This document shows, one piece after another, positions 8,289-16,401 of a stretch of 64,000 bases of DNA (the first letter of the stretch is position 1; each line of letters starts with the position of its first letter). The position numbers and the translations under genes were made by a program. This stretch comes from Pacificimonas pallii (GTDB taxonomy: Bacteria; Pseudomonadota; Alphaproteobacteria; Sphingomonadales; Sphingomonadaceae): positions 1-64,000 of the forward strand of contig NZ_JAGSPA010000002.1 of the NCBI RefSeq assembly GCF_019204005.1, given 5' to 3'. Under the pieces are notes generated by a model that saw only the letters and a program-made list of their open reading frames with translations, was not told the origin of the DNA and made no database searches.

Positions 8289-8947
8289 CCGTTCGGCTGG
8301 CGATTTTCGACTGCGACGGGACGCTGCTGGACAGTCAGGCGAATATCGTTTCCGCGATGGATGCGTGCTTTCAGGAGAACGGCCTGACGCCGCCGCCGGC
8401 GAATGCCACGCGGCGGATCGTGGGCCTGTCGCTGCCGCAGGCCATGATGCAGCTGCTGCCCGATGCCGACGAGGATCTGCACCACCGGATGGCCGAGCGG
8501 TACAAGCTGGCATATCAGCGCATGAGGGCGGAGCAGCGATTGTCGGTCGAGCCGCTTTATCCCGGCACCCTGGAGACGCTGGACAGGCTGGAGGCGGCGG
8601 GGTGGCTGCTGGCGGTGGCGACGGGCAAGTCCGACCGCGGGCTGGACCATGCGCTTGGCGAGCATGGCATTCGGAACCGGTTCATCAGTCTGCAGACGGC
8701 GGACAGGCATCCATCGAAACCGCACCCCTCCATGATTCATCAGGCGCTGCGCGACGCTGGCGGTGAGGCGGCGCAGGCGGTGATGATCGGCGATACCGTC
8801 TTTGACGTGGAGATGGCGCGCAATGCCGATGTGCGGTCGCTGGGCGTGGCGTGGGGATATCACGCCCCTGAGGAATTGATGGAATATGGCGCCGAAATCG
8901 TGGCCGATGACTATACGGCGCTGGCGGACTATATCCTGACATCATGA
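8285..8947 (+). CDS. HAD-IA family hydrolase (phosphoglycolate phosphatase-like)
   Basis: A 220-residue soluble phosphatase. Motif I is FDCDGTLLDSQ (nucleophile D10 by position in the sequence), motif II is VATGKS, and motif III/IV is IGDTVFDVEMARNA. The cap domain sits between motifs I and II, as in subfamily IA. It overlaps rluC by 4 bases and the next gene by 4 bases, so it is translated as part of the operon. HAD hydrolases in this position next to rluC and ATP12 are common in alphaproteobacteria. The substrate cannot be read from sequence. Confidence 0.88.
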   Translation: MTVRLAIFDCDGTLLDSQANIVSAMDACFQENGLTPPPANATRRIVGLSLPQAMMQLLPDADEDLHHRMAERYKLAYQRMRAEQRLSVEPLYPGTLETLDRLEAAGWLLAVATGKSDRGLDHALGEHGIRNRFISLQTADRHPSKPHPSMIHQALRDAGGEAAQAVMIGDTVFDVEMARNADVRSLGVAWGYHAPEELMEYGAEIVADDYTALADYILTS

Positions 8948-9189
8948 CACAGGATGAAATCGAGGCCCGCGCAAAAGGGCGCTTTCTTCGCATGAGCATG
9001 ATCCGCATCGCCGGGATGGTTCTGGTGGTGCTGGGCATGCAGATCTGGACGAAGGGTGCGTTCGGATTTCAGGATGAATGGATCGGCAAGAGCCTGAGCG
9101 TCGTGGGCGTCGCCTGCATGCTGCTGGTGCCGTCCCTGCTCAGGAAACGCTGGCGCGAAACCGATGAGCGGGCACCGGATTCGCGATGA
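8944..9189 (+). CDS. Small two-helix membrane protein in the crcB-ATP12 operon
   Basis: An 81-residue protein with two hydrophobic segments (about 19-36, IRIAGMVLVVLGMQIW; and 47-64, SLSVVGVACMLLVPSLL) flanked by charged ends. It overlaps both neighbours by 4 bases, which argues strongly that it is a real translated gene. No domain recognised. Its position between the HAD hydrolase and the F1-ATPase assembly factor suggests, but does not prove, a role at the membrane connected with these genes. Confidence 0.75.
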   Translation: MTQDEIEARAKGRFLRMSMIRIAGMVLVVLGMQIWTKGAFGFQDEWIGKSLSVVGVACMLLVPSLLRKRWRETDERAPDSR

Positions 9190-9875
9190 AGCGATTTTAT
9201 AAGGCCGTTGCCGCCGTCGAGGATGATGGCGGGTACCGGATCGAGCTGGACGGGCGCGTGCTGAAGACGCCGAAGCGCAGCACGCTGCTGCTGCCGGGGC
9301 GGGCGATGGCGGACGCGATTGCGCGCGAATGGGATGTGCAGGGCGATATGATCGACCCCGTCTCTATGCCATTCACCGGGTTTGCCAACGCCGCCGTCGA
9401 TCATGTCGGCGCGGACCGAAGGGCGTTCGCGGCGGGTATCGCGGCTTATGGCGAAAGCGATCTGCTGTGCTATCGCGCCGGAAATCCGCAAGCCCTGACC
9501 GACCGGCAGGCGGCGGCGTGGGATCCGCTGCTCGACTGGGCGCGGACGCGGTACGATGTGTCGATGACGCTGGTCGAGGGGGTCATGCACGTGCCCCAGC
9601 CGGAACCGACACTGATCCGGCTGAGCGCGGCGCTGGACGCGTTCGATGATTTCGCGCTGGCGGCGGCGCAGCCGATCGTGACGATTTCCGGATCGCTGGT
9701 GGTGACGCTGGCCCTGCTGGAGCGTGAAGTCGATGTGGAGACCGCATGGGCCGCCGGGCAGCTGGATGAATTGTGGCAGGCCGAAACCTGGGGCGAGGAC
9801 GACGAAGCCGCGCGCGTGCGGGCGCATCATCATGAAAATTTCACAAAGGCGGCGGCGTTTCTGGAGCTGCGGTAG
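9186..9875 (+). CDS. ATP12-family F1-ATPase assembly chaperone
   Basis: A 229-residue protein of the ATP12 family, which binds the F1 alpha subunit during assembly in mitochondria and alphaproteobacteria. Recognised by the N-terminal stretch KRFYKAV followed by a short beta section ending ELDGRVLKTP, the REWDVQGDMIDP segment, and the central ESDLLCYRA motif followed by WDPLLDWA. Length fits the family. It is the last gene of a five-gene run with 4-nt overlaps. The 248 bases that follow carry a hairpin and a dispersed palindromic repeat. Confidence 0.92.
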   Translation: MKRFYKAVAAVEDDGGYRIELDGRVLKTPKRSTLLLPGRAMADAIAREWDVQGDMIDPVSMPFTGFANAAVDHVGADRRAFAAGIAAYGESDLLCYRAGNPQALTDRQAAAWDPLLDWARTRYDVSMTLVEGVMHVPQPEPTLIRLSAALDAFDDFALAAAQPIVTISGSLVVTLALLEREVDVETAWAAGQLDELWQAETWGEDDEAARVRAHHHENFTKAAAFLELR

Positions 9876-9911
9876 GTGGGGGACAGGCCCCTTCAAATGA
9901 TCCGTCTTTCT

Positions 9912-9935
9912 GGAGACGGCCGGCGCCCCGTCTCC
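9912..9935. terminator. Hairpin after the ATP12 operon
   Basis: GGAGACGG and CCGTCTCC form a perfect 8-bp stem around an 8-base GC-rich loop, 36 bases after the stop of the ATP12 gene. There is no T run, so it may be a 3' end stabiliser rather than an intrinsic terminator. Confidence 0.4.
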
Positions 9936-9955
9936 TGACTCCGCGCCCTGCTTCC

Positions 9956-9989
9956 CTCGCAAGAGATGGATACCGGCGTTCGCCGGTAT
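9956..9989. repeat. Dispersed palindromic repeat, copy 1
   Basis: This 34-bp unit differs at only two positions from the one at 46925-46958. It contains a hairpin ATACCGGC-GTTC-GCCGGTAT. Both copies are followed within about 60 bases by a CAATCC-GATCA stretch, so the shared element is longer than the palindrome. It resembles REP-type intergenic repeats of sphingomonads. The frame read from the minus strand here gives the REP-like peptide IPANAGIHLL. Confidence 0.75.
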
Positions 9990-10123
9990 GGCGTGTGTTG
10001 TTGGGCGCAGTCTTACAATCCCGATCACCCTTCGGCTGCGCTCAGGATGGTCGGAATCATAGTTTGGCATCATCCTGGAGGGAAATGGTGACACCCGGCG
10101 CGGAATTTCCTAAACCCTGATTC

Positions 10124-12145
10124 ATGAACAAAACCATGACCGCAGCCACCGCGCTGCTCGCCGCGGCCGTGATGGCCTTTCCCGCAATCGCGCGTCCGAT
10201 GACGCCGGAGGATCTGGCGGGGCTGAACCGCATGTCGGATGCGGCGGTGTCGCCCGATGGGAAGCTGCTGGTCTTTTCCATGCGCGAGACCGATTTCGAG
10301 GCGGATCGTGGACGCACGGACCTGTTCGCGCTCGACCTGACCACGGACGGCGCCGCGCCCGTCAGGTGGAATACCGACCCGGGCAGTGATGGCGGGCAGG
10401 TGTTTTCGCGCGATGGAACAATGCTGTACTGGCTGTCCTCCCGCAGCGGCGATGCGCAGGTCTGGCGCGCGGCGGTTGCGGGCGGTGAGCCGCAGCAGGT
10501 CACCGACGTCAAGGGCGGTATTGACGGGTTTCATCTCGCCCCCAGCGAAAATCAGCTGGCCTATTGGAAGGATGTCACCCCTGAGGCCGCTGAACTGCCG
10601 GGTGACGGCCGTGTCTATGACCGGCTGTTCGCACGGCACTGGGACACGTGGGACCAGGGCGGGAAGAACGAGCTGTTCACGATCGCGCTTGGCGCCAATG
10701 GTCTGCCGGTCGGAGACGCCGTCGCGATTTCCGCCGCGCTGGACGGCGATGTGCCGGGCAAACCCTTTGGCGGCGGCGATGACATTTCCTTCGCCCCCGA
10801 CGGCAAGACGATCTATTTCGCGCTGCGCGAAAAGGGCACGACAGAGGCGTGGTCCACCGACCTTGATATCTGGTCAGCGCCGACGGACGGCAGCGCGGCG
10901 CCGGTGAACCTGACGGACGGCGACGATGGAACGGACACGCATCCGGTCGTGTCGCCCGACGGGAAATATCTGGCCTATGCGTCGATGGCGCGTGCCGGAT
11001 ATGAAAGCGATCAGCTGGTTCTGAAAATCCGTGACCTGGAAACGGGCGCGGTGCGGGCGCTGACCGAGGACTGGAACCTGAGCGTCGACGGCATTTCCTG
11101 GATGCCCGGGTCAGATGGCCTGATCCTGACGGCCGCGGATGGCTGGAACACGCCGATTTTCCGCATTGGCATGTCGGGTGCGCCCGAGAAGATGACGGCG
11201 CTCGACGGCAATCACAGCGTGATCGCGATGACGGACGGAAATCTCGTCTATTCGCTGTCCTCGCTGACCGAACCGGGCGATGTGTACATGACCGGACCGA
11301 CGGTCAATCCGCACCGGCGGCTGACCGCGATCAACGCCGACAAGCTGAAGGATGTCGAACTGGGCGAAGTATCGCGCTTTTCCTTTGCGGGCGCGAATGA
11401 CGAGGAGGTGTTCGGCTATGTCGTGAAGCCTGCGGGCCTTGCCGATGGCGAGGAAGCGCCGACGGTGCTGTGGTCGCACGGCGGGCCGCAGGGACGCTGG
11501 TCGAACAGCTGGTCCTCGCGCTGGAATCCGCAGGCATGGGCGGGCGCGGGCTATGCCATCGTGACCGTCGATTTCCACGGATCGAGTGGCTATGGCCAGG
11601 ATTTCCAGGATTCCATCAATAATGACTGGGGCGGCAAGCCCTTGGTCGATCTGCAGAAGGGACTGGCCGCCGCGCGTGAGCAATATGCGTTCCTGAACGA
11701 CGAAAAAGCCTGTGCAGCGGGCGGGTCCTATGGCGGCTATATGATGAACTGGATCGCGGGTGAATGGCCGGACGGCATGGCCTGCCTGGTCAATCATGCG
11801 GGCCTTTTCGACATGCGCAGCTTCTATTATTCCACCGAGGAACTGTGGTTCCCGGAATGGGACTTTGGCGGGCCGTATTACGACCGCGTTGAAGCCTATG
11901 AAAAATGGAATCCAGCGACACGGGTGAAGAACTGGAAGACGCCGATGCTGGTGATCCAGGGCGTGAAGGATTACCGCGTTCCCTATACGCAGAGCCTGAT
12001 GGCCTATACCGCGGCGCAGCGGCAGGGCGTGGATAGCCGGCTGCTGGTGTTCGACGATGAGAATCACTGGATCCTGAAGCCGAACAACAGCCTGCAATGG
12101 CATAGGGAGGTGTTCCGCTGGCTGGATGAACATCTGGCGGAATAG
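10124..12145 (+). CDS. S9-family prolyl oligopeptidase (dipeptidyl/acylaminoacyl peptidase type)
   Basis: A 673-residue exported peptidase. The signal peptide is ALLAAAVMAFPAIA (cleavage near residue 22). A beta-propeller region with repeated SPDGK motifs covers about 30-400. The alpha/beta hydrolase domain has nucleophile S535 (GGSYGGYM), acid D616 (VKDYRVPY) and histidine H648 (DENHWI), a complete triad. The G-S-Y-G-G elbow is typical of S9C enzymes. It probably digests peptides in the periplasm. It stands alone, converging with moaE after a gap of 176 bases. Confidence 0.95.
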   Translation: MNKTMTAATALLAAAVMAFPAIARPMTPEDLAGLNRMSDAAVSPDGKLLVFSMRETDFEADRGRTDLFALDLTTDGAAPVRWNTDPGSDGGQVFSRDGTMLYWLSSRSGDAQVWRAAVAGGEPQQVTDVKGGIDGFHLAPSENQLAYWKDVTPEAAELPGDGRVYDRLFARHWDTWDQGGKNELFTIALGANGLPVGDAVAISAALDGDVPGKPFGGGDDISFAPDGKTIYFALREKGTTEAWSTDLDIWSAPTDGSAAPVNLTDGDDGTDTHPVVSPDGKYLAYASMARAGYESDQLVLKIRDLETGAVRALTEDWNLSVDGISWMPGSDGLILTAADGWNTPIFRIGMSGAPEKMTALDGNHSVIAMTDGNLVYSLSSLTEPGDVYMTGPTVNPHRRLTAINADKLKDVELGEVSRFSFAGANDEEVFGYVVKPAGLADGEEAPTVLWSHGGPQGRWSNSWSSRWNPQAWAGAGYAIVTVDFHGSSGYGQDFQDSINNDWGGKPLVDLQKGLAAAREQYAFLNDEKACAAGGSYGGYMMNWIAGEWPDGMACLVNHAGLFDMRSFYYSTEELWFPEWDFGGPYYDRVEAYEKWNPATRVKNWKTPMLVIQGVKDYRVPYTQSLMAYTAAQRQGVDSRLLVFDDENHWILKPNNSLQWHREVFRWLDEHLAE

Positions 12146-12199
12146 GCTCGGGCTTTTCTTCCTGCGGGAGTATTGCGCCGGGCTCGCACCCTCCCCTAG

Positions 12200-12223
12200 C
12201 CCCTCCCTGCAAGCAGGGAGGGG
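12200..12223. repeat. GC-rich palindrome between convergent genes
   Basis: CCCCTCCCTGC and GCAGGGAGGGG form a perfect 11-bp stem with a 2-base loop. Related pyrimidine-rich runs flank it (CCCTCCCC before, and a second imperfect stem near 12297-12318). It lies between the convergent S9 peptidase and moaE genes. It could be a dispersed intergenic repeat that also helps to end transcription. Confidence 0.5.
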
Positions 12224-12321
12224 AACCTAGTTGATATGATCTTTCCCAAAATTGCTCAGGATGATCGGGATTTGGTGCGTGCGGCGAGGACGTGTCCCTC
12301 CCCCGCGGGCGGTGGGAGGTT

Positions 12322-12753
12322 TCAGTTGTTCCATCGGCTCGCCGCATCATCGTCGCTGCCTTGCGCTTCGACCCAGCCGTTCGCGTCTTTTTTCCAGAAC
12401 GGGGCTTTGACCTTCAGCCAGTCCATCAGGAACTCCGCGGCCTGAAACGCGTCGGCGCGGTGGCGGCTGGCGGTGAGGACGAGGACGATGGGCGCGCCGA
12501 CCGGAAGCACGCCGTAGCGGTGGATGACGAGGCCGCCGGAAAGGCCCCAGCGGGTTTCGGCCTCGGCGGCGATGTTTGCGAGCATGCGTTCGGTCATGCC
12601 GGGATAATGTTCAAGGGTCAGCGTATCGCCCGCGTCGCCGCGTACGAGGCCGGTGAAGCTGACCACGGCGCCGATGTCGCCGCGCCCTGCCGTGAGGTTC
12701 GCCGTCTCCGCAGCGACGTCAAAGGGGGCGGACTGCACGCGGGTGTCGATCAT
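12322..12753 (-). CDS. moaE: Molybdopterin synthase catalytic subunit MoaE
   Basis: A 143-residue cytoplasmic subunit that, with MoaD, converts precursor Z to molybdopterin. Family features are GDIGAVVSFTGLVR near the N terminus, LTLEHYPGM, VLVLTASRHR and the active-site region LKVKAPFWKKD with its conserved lysines. It is the last gene of pgsA-moaD-moaE, starting 6 bases after the moaD stop. The rest of the molybdenum cofactor pathway is not in the window. Confidence 0.95.
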   Translation of the reverse strand: MIDTRVQSAPFDVAAETANLTAGRGDIGAVVSFTGLVRGDAGDTLTLEHYPGMTERMLANIAAEAETRWGLSGGLVIHRYGVLPVGAPIVLVLTASRHRADAFQAAEFLMDWLKVKAPFWKKDANGWVEAQGSDDDAASRWNN

Positions 12754-12759
12754 CCGGGG

Positions 12760-13017
12760 TCAGCCGCCGGTGACCGGCGGGAAGATACCAAGCTCCGCCC
12801 CGTCGCGAAGGCGTGCATCGACGCCGACGAACATCTGGTCGAGGGCGAAGCGCAGCCCTTCCGGCCGGGCGAAAGCGGCGGCGTAGGTGTCATTACCGTC
12901 GCCGAGAGCCTTGAGGACGTCCGCGACGGTCTTTACGTCGTCGCCGAACGTCCGGGTTTCCGCGCCCCTGCCAATGGTTTCGCGGACATTGGCGAAGTAC
13001 AGCAGCTCGATCTTCAC
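12760..13017 (-). CDS. moaD: Molybdopterin synthase sulfur carrier subunit MoaD
   Basis: An 85-residue ubiquitin-fold protein ending in the required Gly-Gly (VTGG), which is thiocarboxylated and donates sulfur to MoaE. The N terminus KIELLYFANVRE is typical. The start codon is GTG at 13017, overlapping the stop codon of pgsA by 4 bases (GTGA), so translation is probably coupled to pgsA. Confidence 0.93.
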   Translation of the reverse strand: MKIELLYFANVRETIGRGAETRTFGDDVKTVADVLKALGDGNDTYAAAFARPEGLRFALDQMFVGVDARLRDGAELGIFPPVTGG

Positions 13018-13580
13018 GACATGTGCTTGAGACCGGCGCGAAGATAGTCCCAGCCGGTGATGAGCGTAAGGCCGGCGGCGATCCAGAGGCTGACGACGCC
13101 GACCTCATAAGCGGGCAGTTCGGGCATTTTCTGCATCGCGAACCCATGCAGGATGAGCGCACCGAGGGAAACCATCTGAAACGTGGTCTTCCATTTGGCG
13201 AGTTTCGAGACAGGTACGCTGACCTGCACGCCGCCGAGGAATTCCCGCAGACCCGAGACGACGATTTCGCGCAGGAGGATGATCATCGCGGCGAGCGTGG
13301 TGATGCCGATGATGATGTCGTTCTCGATGAGCATGACGATCGCGGCGACCACCATGACCTTGTCCGCGATCGGATCGAGGAACTGGCCGAGTTTCGACAC
13401 GGTGCCCTGCGCGCGGGCGAGATAGCCATCGAGATAGTCCGTCGCCCCGGCGACCGAATAAAGGATGAACGCGGCGAGATAGCCGGGCCAGTTCGCCTGC
13501 CACATCACGAGGATGAGAACCGGCACCACGACGATGCGCGAAAGGGTCAGCAGATTTGGCAGGCTGTACATTGCGGGCAT
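13014..13580 (-). CDS. pgsA: CDP-diacylglycerol-glycerol-3-phosphate 3-phosphatidyltransferase
   Basis: A 188-residue inner-membrane enzyme that makes phosphatidylglycerophosphate. The CDP-alcohol phosphotransferase signature (DG-x2-AR-x8-G-x3-D-x3-D) is complete between about residues 50 and 75, beginning DYLDGYLARA. Four to six hydrophobic segments are visible. First gene of a three-gene unit with moaD and moaE; the nitroreductase gene diverges 46 bases away. Confidence 0.94.
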   Translation of the reverse strand: MPAMYSLPNLLTLSRIVVVPVLILVMWQANWPGYLAAFILYSVAGATDYLDGYLARAQGTVSKLGQFLDPIADKVMVVAAIVMLIENDIIIGITTLAAMIILLREIVVSGLREFLGGVQVSVPVSKLAKWKTTFQMVSLGALILHGFAMQKMPELPAYEVGVVSLWIAAGLTLITGWDYLRAGLKHMS

Positions 13581-13626
13581 ATCCTAGTCGAAGCGGGGGG
13601 ACGACTGCAATGTAAGGTAGAGCGCC

Positions 13627-14298
13627 ATGGATGTTAGTACCGCCCTCGACACGCGAACCTCGGTCAGGGCCTTTACGGATGAACCCGTCGATCTGGCTGT
13701 TCTGCGCGAAATTTTGACCAAGGCAGCGCGGTCGCCATCGGGCGGCAATCTGCAACCCTGGCGGATTTATGTGGTGGGCGGCGATGTGCTGGCGGATATC
13801 AAGGCACGCGCGGCTGACGTGCTGTCGAAAGACCCGCGCGGGGAAACGCCGCAATATGACATTTATCCCCGGAAGCTGGCCGAACCCTATAAGGCGCGGC
13901 GCTTTGAAGTGGGCGAGGACATGTATGCGCGGCTTGGCATTCCGCGCGAGGACAAGGCCGCAAGGCGGGCCTGGTTCGCGAATAATTTCAGGTTCTTCGG
14001 CGCGCCGGCGGCGCTGTTCTGTTTCGTGGAGCGGTATATGGGGCCGCCGCAATGGTCGGACCTTGGCATGTATTTGCAGAGCGTCATGCTGCTGCTGAAG
14101 GAGGCGGGCCTGGATAGCTGTCCGCAGGAATGCTGGGCCATGCTGCCCGAGACGGTGGCGGATGTTGTGGGCGCGCCGGACGGGCTGATGCTGTTTACCG
14201 GCATGGCGATCGGACATGCGGACAAGGATGCGCCGGTGAACGGGCTGCGGACGCGGCGGGCCGGGCTGGATGAGTTTGCGGAATTTCAGGGGATCTAG
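13627..14298 (+). CDS. Nitroreductase family FMN-dependent oxidoreductase
   Basis: A 223-residue flavoprotein. The N-terminal RTSVRAFTDEPVD and SPSGGNLQPWRIYVV segments form the FMN-binding region of the nitroreductase family, and the C-terminal stretch GMAIGHADKDAPVNGLRTRR is also typical. It probably reduces nitro or quinone compounds using NAD(P)H; the true substrate is unknown. Single gene, divergent from pgsA. The 117-base gap to the next gene holds an imperfect GTCAC/GTGAC hairpin near 14339-14367 and no gene. Confidence 0.9.
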   Translation: MDVSTALDTRTSVRAFTDEPVDLAVLREILTKAARSPSGGNLQPWRIYVVGGDVLADIKARAADVLSKDPRGETPQYDIYPRKLAEPYKARRFEVGEDMYARLGIPREDKAARRAWFANNFRFFGAPAALFCFVERYMGPPQWSDLGMYLQSVMLLLKEAGLDSCPQECWAMLPETVADVVGAPDGLMLFTGMAIGHADKDAPVNGLRTRRAGLDEFAEFQGI

Positions 14299-14415
14299 GC
14301 GGGCTTCTGAATTTTTTAGTGAAGACGGCCACCTGGTCACGTCACTCCGGCGAAAACCCGCGTGACGGAATAGGGCAGGATGATCCGGGTTCGGGGTGAT
14401 GCGGCGGCGCAGGCT

Positions 14416-16113
14416 TCAGGAAAACAGCGCTTTCAGATCATTTTTCAGGATTTTGCCATTGGCGTTCCGGGGCAGCATTTCGTCGTGGAAGATGATCCTG
14501 ACGGGGACCTTGAACGCGGCGAGGTGCGCGCGGACATGGGCTTTCAATTCGTCCTCGCCCGCGGTCTTGCCTTTCGTCAGCGCGACCACGGCACCCGGCT
14601 CCTCGCCCAGGGTCTTGTGGGGAATGCCGACAATGGCGGCGTCCATGACAGCGGGATGGTCGTAAAGGACGTTCTCGACTTCGCTGGAATAGATGTTCTC
14701 GCCGCCGCGGATGAGCATGTCCTTCGCGCGGTCGACGATGAAGAGAAATCCTTCCTCGTCAACGCGGGCAAGATCGCCGGTGCGGACCCAGCCATCGATG
14801 AAGGTCTCGCGATTGGCTTCGGGGCGTTCCCAATAACCTTCGACGACCTGCGGGCCCTTGGCCCAGAGTTCGCCGACCGTGCCGACGGGAAGGTCGTTGC
14901 CATCCGGATCGGTAATGCGGAGGTCCGCCACGGGCACGGGAGGCCCCGCGCTTTCGGGGCGGTGCAGATAATCCTCGCCGCTATGGCTGGTGACGGTTGC
15001 CGTGGTCTCGGTCATGCCCCAGCCGTTTCCGGGGGAGGAGCCGAAAACCTCGTGAATCCTGCGCACAAGTTCCGGCGCGGACGGCGCGCCGCCATAGGAG
15101 ACCGACTCCAGCGAGGAGAGGTCGTATTTCTCCCGGTCGGGATGTTCCAGCATCTGCCAGGCGATTGTCGGAACGCCGCCGGCGGCGTTCACCTTCTCCC
15201 GCTCGATCAGTTTGAAGGCCTCGACCGGGTCCCATTTGTGCATGAAGACCATGCTGTGTCCGGCGTCGAGGACACCCATCAGCATCGCGGACAGCGCGGT
15301 GGCGTGAAACATCGGAATCACGGTCAGAAGCACTTTGGGCGCGGGTTCGGGCAGCGGCTGCCCCGCGCGGATAAAGGCGCGTGCCGTGGCCCATTTCGAC
15401 GACAGGATGTTCGTGACCAGATTGCGATGCGAAATGATCGCGCCCTTGGGCTTTCCCGTCGTCCCGCTGGTGTACATGATCGCGGCGCGGGTCTCGGGCG
15501 TCAGCGCCATATCGGGCAGGCCGCGTTCGGGAAGGTTCGCATAGTCCGGCGGGCCGCCGATCATATCCTCCAGTGCGCGGACGGTACCGTCCGTGCGTTC
15601 GCCGCGGGCGAGAATGACCTGGGTCAGGCCCGGAATGGATTTGCGGTGCGGCGCGGTGCGCTGCCAGCGGTCGTCGTCGGCAATCAGAAAGGAAGACCCG
15701 CTATTTTTGAGCGCGAAGGCGAGCTCTTCACCCGTCCACCACGCGTTGACGGGGACGCTGATCGCGCCGATCGCGACGGTCGCGAAAAAGCAGACGCTCC
15801 ATTCGGGCAGATTACGCATGGCGAGCGCGACGCGGTCGCCGGGCCGCGCGCCCATATCCCGCAGCTCATGCGCGAGTGCGGCCACGGCGCGGAACCAGTT
15901 TTCATAGCTGAGCCGCTCATCGGCATAGATGTGCAGGAGCGCGTCGCCGTGCCCGGATGCGTGCACGGCGAGATCGGCGAGGTTCTGGTGCAGGTGTTTC
16001 CAGGTGCGGGTAGGGACGCCGTGAATGTCCACGACCTCCATCTCGAAAGGCTGGTTTTCGGCGCAGAGCATGGCTTCGATCTGGGGCAGGGTCGCTGCGG
16101 GAAATACGCCCAT
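14416..16113 (-). CDS. AMP-forming fatty acid/aryl-CoA ligase
   Basis: A 565-residue member of the ANL superfamily (class I adenylate-forming enzymes). The P-loop is YTSGTTGKPKGAI, followed by GWGMTET, the hinge region GWVRTGDLARVDEEG and the C-terminal catalytic lysine in NANGKILKNDLK. It activates a carboxylic acid as an acyl-AMP and then a CoA thioester; chain type is not clear. Its ATG comes 2 bases after the stop codon of a broken SDR gene, so the pair was probably an operon. It diverges from the TonB-dependent receptor. Confidence 0.92.
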   Translation of the reverse strand: MGVFPAATLPQIEAMLCAENQPFEMEVVDIHGVPTRTWKHLHQNLADLAVHASGHGDALLHIYADERLSYENWFRAVAALAHELRDMGARPGDRVALAMRNLPEWSVCFFATVAIGAISVPVNAWWTGEELAFALKNSGSSFLIADDDRWQRTAPHRKSIPGLTQVILARGERTDGTVRALEDMIGGPPDYANLPERGLPDMALTPETRAAIMYTSGTTGKPKGAIISHRNLVTNILSSKWATARAFIRAGQPLPEPAPKVLLTVIPMFHATALSAMLMGVLDAGHSMVFMHKWDPVEAFKLIEREKVNAAGGVPTIAWQMLEHPDREKYDLSSLESVSYGGAPSAPELVRRIHEVFGSSPGNGWGMTETTATVTSHSGEDYLHRPESAGPPVPVADLRITDPDGNDLPVGTVGELWAKGPQVVEGYWERPEANRETFIDGWVRTGDLARVDEEGFLFIVDRAKDMLIRGGENIYSSEVENVLYDHPAVMDAAIVGIPHKTLGEEPGAVVALTKGKTAGEDELKAHVRAHLAAFKVPVRIIFHDEMLPRNANGKILKNDLKALFS

Positions 16114-16115
16114 GA

Positions 16116-16232
16116 TCAGGCGGTCCCCGCCGCGGTGCCGCCGGGCGCGATCAATTCGGCAATGCCGCGCGAACCGCCGATCACCGGGACGGTCTTTCCG
16201 GCGACAGAAAACATATCTGAAAAATCGGTCAT
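16116..16232 (-). pseudogene. 5' remnant of a short-chain dehydrogenase (SDR) gene
   Basis: A 38-codon frame starting at the ATG 16232 and ending directly before the CoA ligase gene. Its middle reads VAGKTVPVIGGSRGIAELIA, which matches the N-terminal nucleotide-binding motif of RhlG-like SDRs (GKT-x-LVTGGSRGIG-x-x-IA). The last glycine of the TGxxxGxG motif is lost (GIA) and about 200 residues of catalytic domain are missing. An internal deletion most likely removed the remainder. It may still serve as a translated leader for the ligase. Confidence 0.7.
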
Positions 16233-16401
16233 CAGTGTCTCCGGAATGCGTTGCAGCAATGCCACACTATGACAGGGAAGTGTCCGCGGCCCCCCTCTGA
16301 AAAGTCCTATGCGGCCAGTTCCGGCAGTTGACGCCCGCCGACAATATAGTGAACGTCGAGAGGATGCGGCCGCAGAGCCGTTTGATCTGGGAAGGTTGTT
16401 T

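Noticed and set aside
9069-10094. 341-codon minus-strand frame opposite ATP12
   Set aside because: Mostly antisense to ATP12; its N-terminal part is the translation of the dispersed repeat region (peptides such as HPERSRR).
14380-16272. Very long open frame on the plus strand opposite the CoA ligase
   Set aside because: It is antisense to a clear AMP-forming ligase; high-GC third positions create such mirror frames, and its sequence has no domain.
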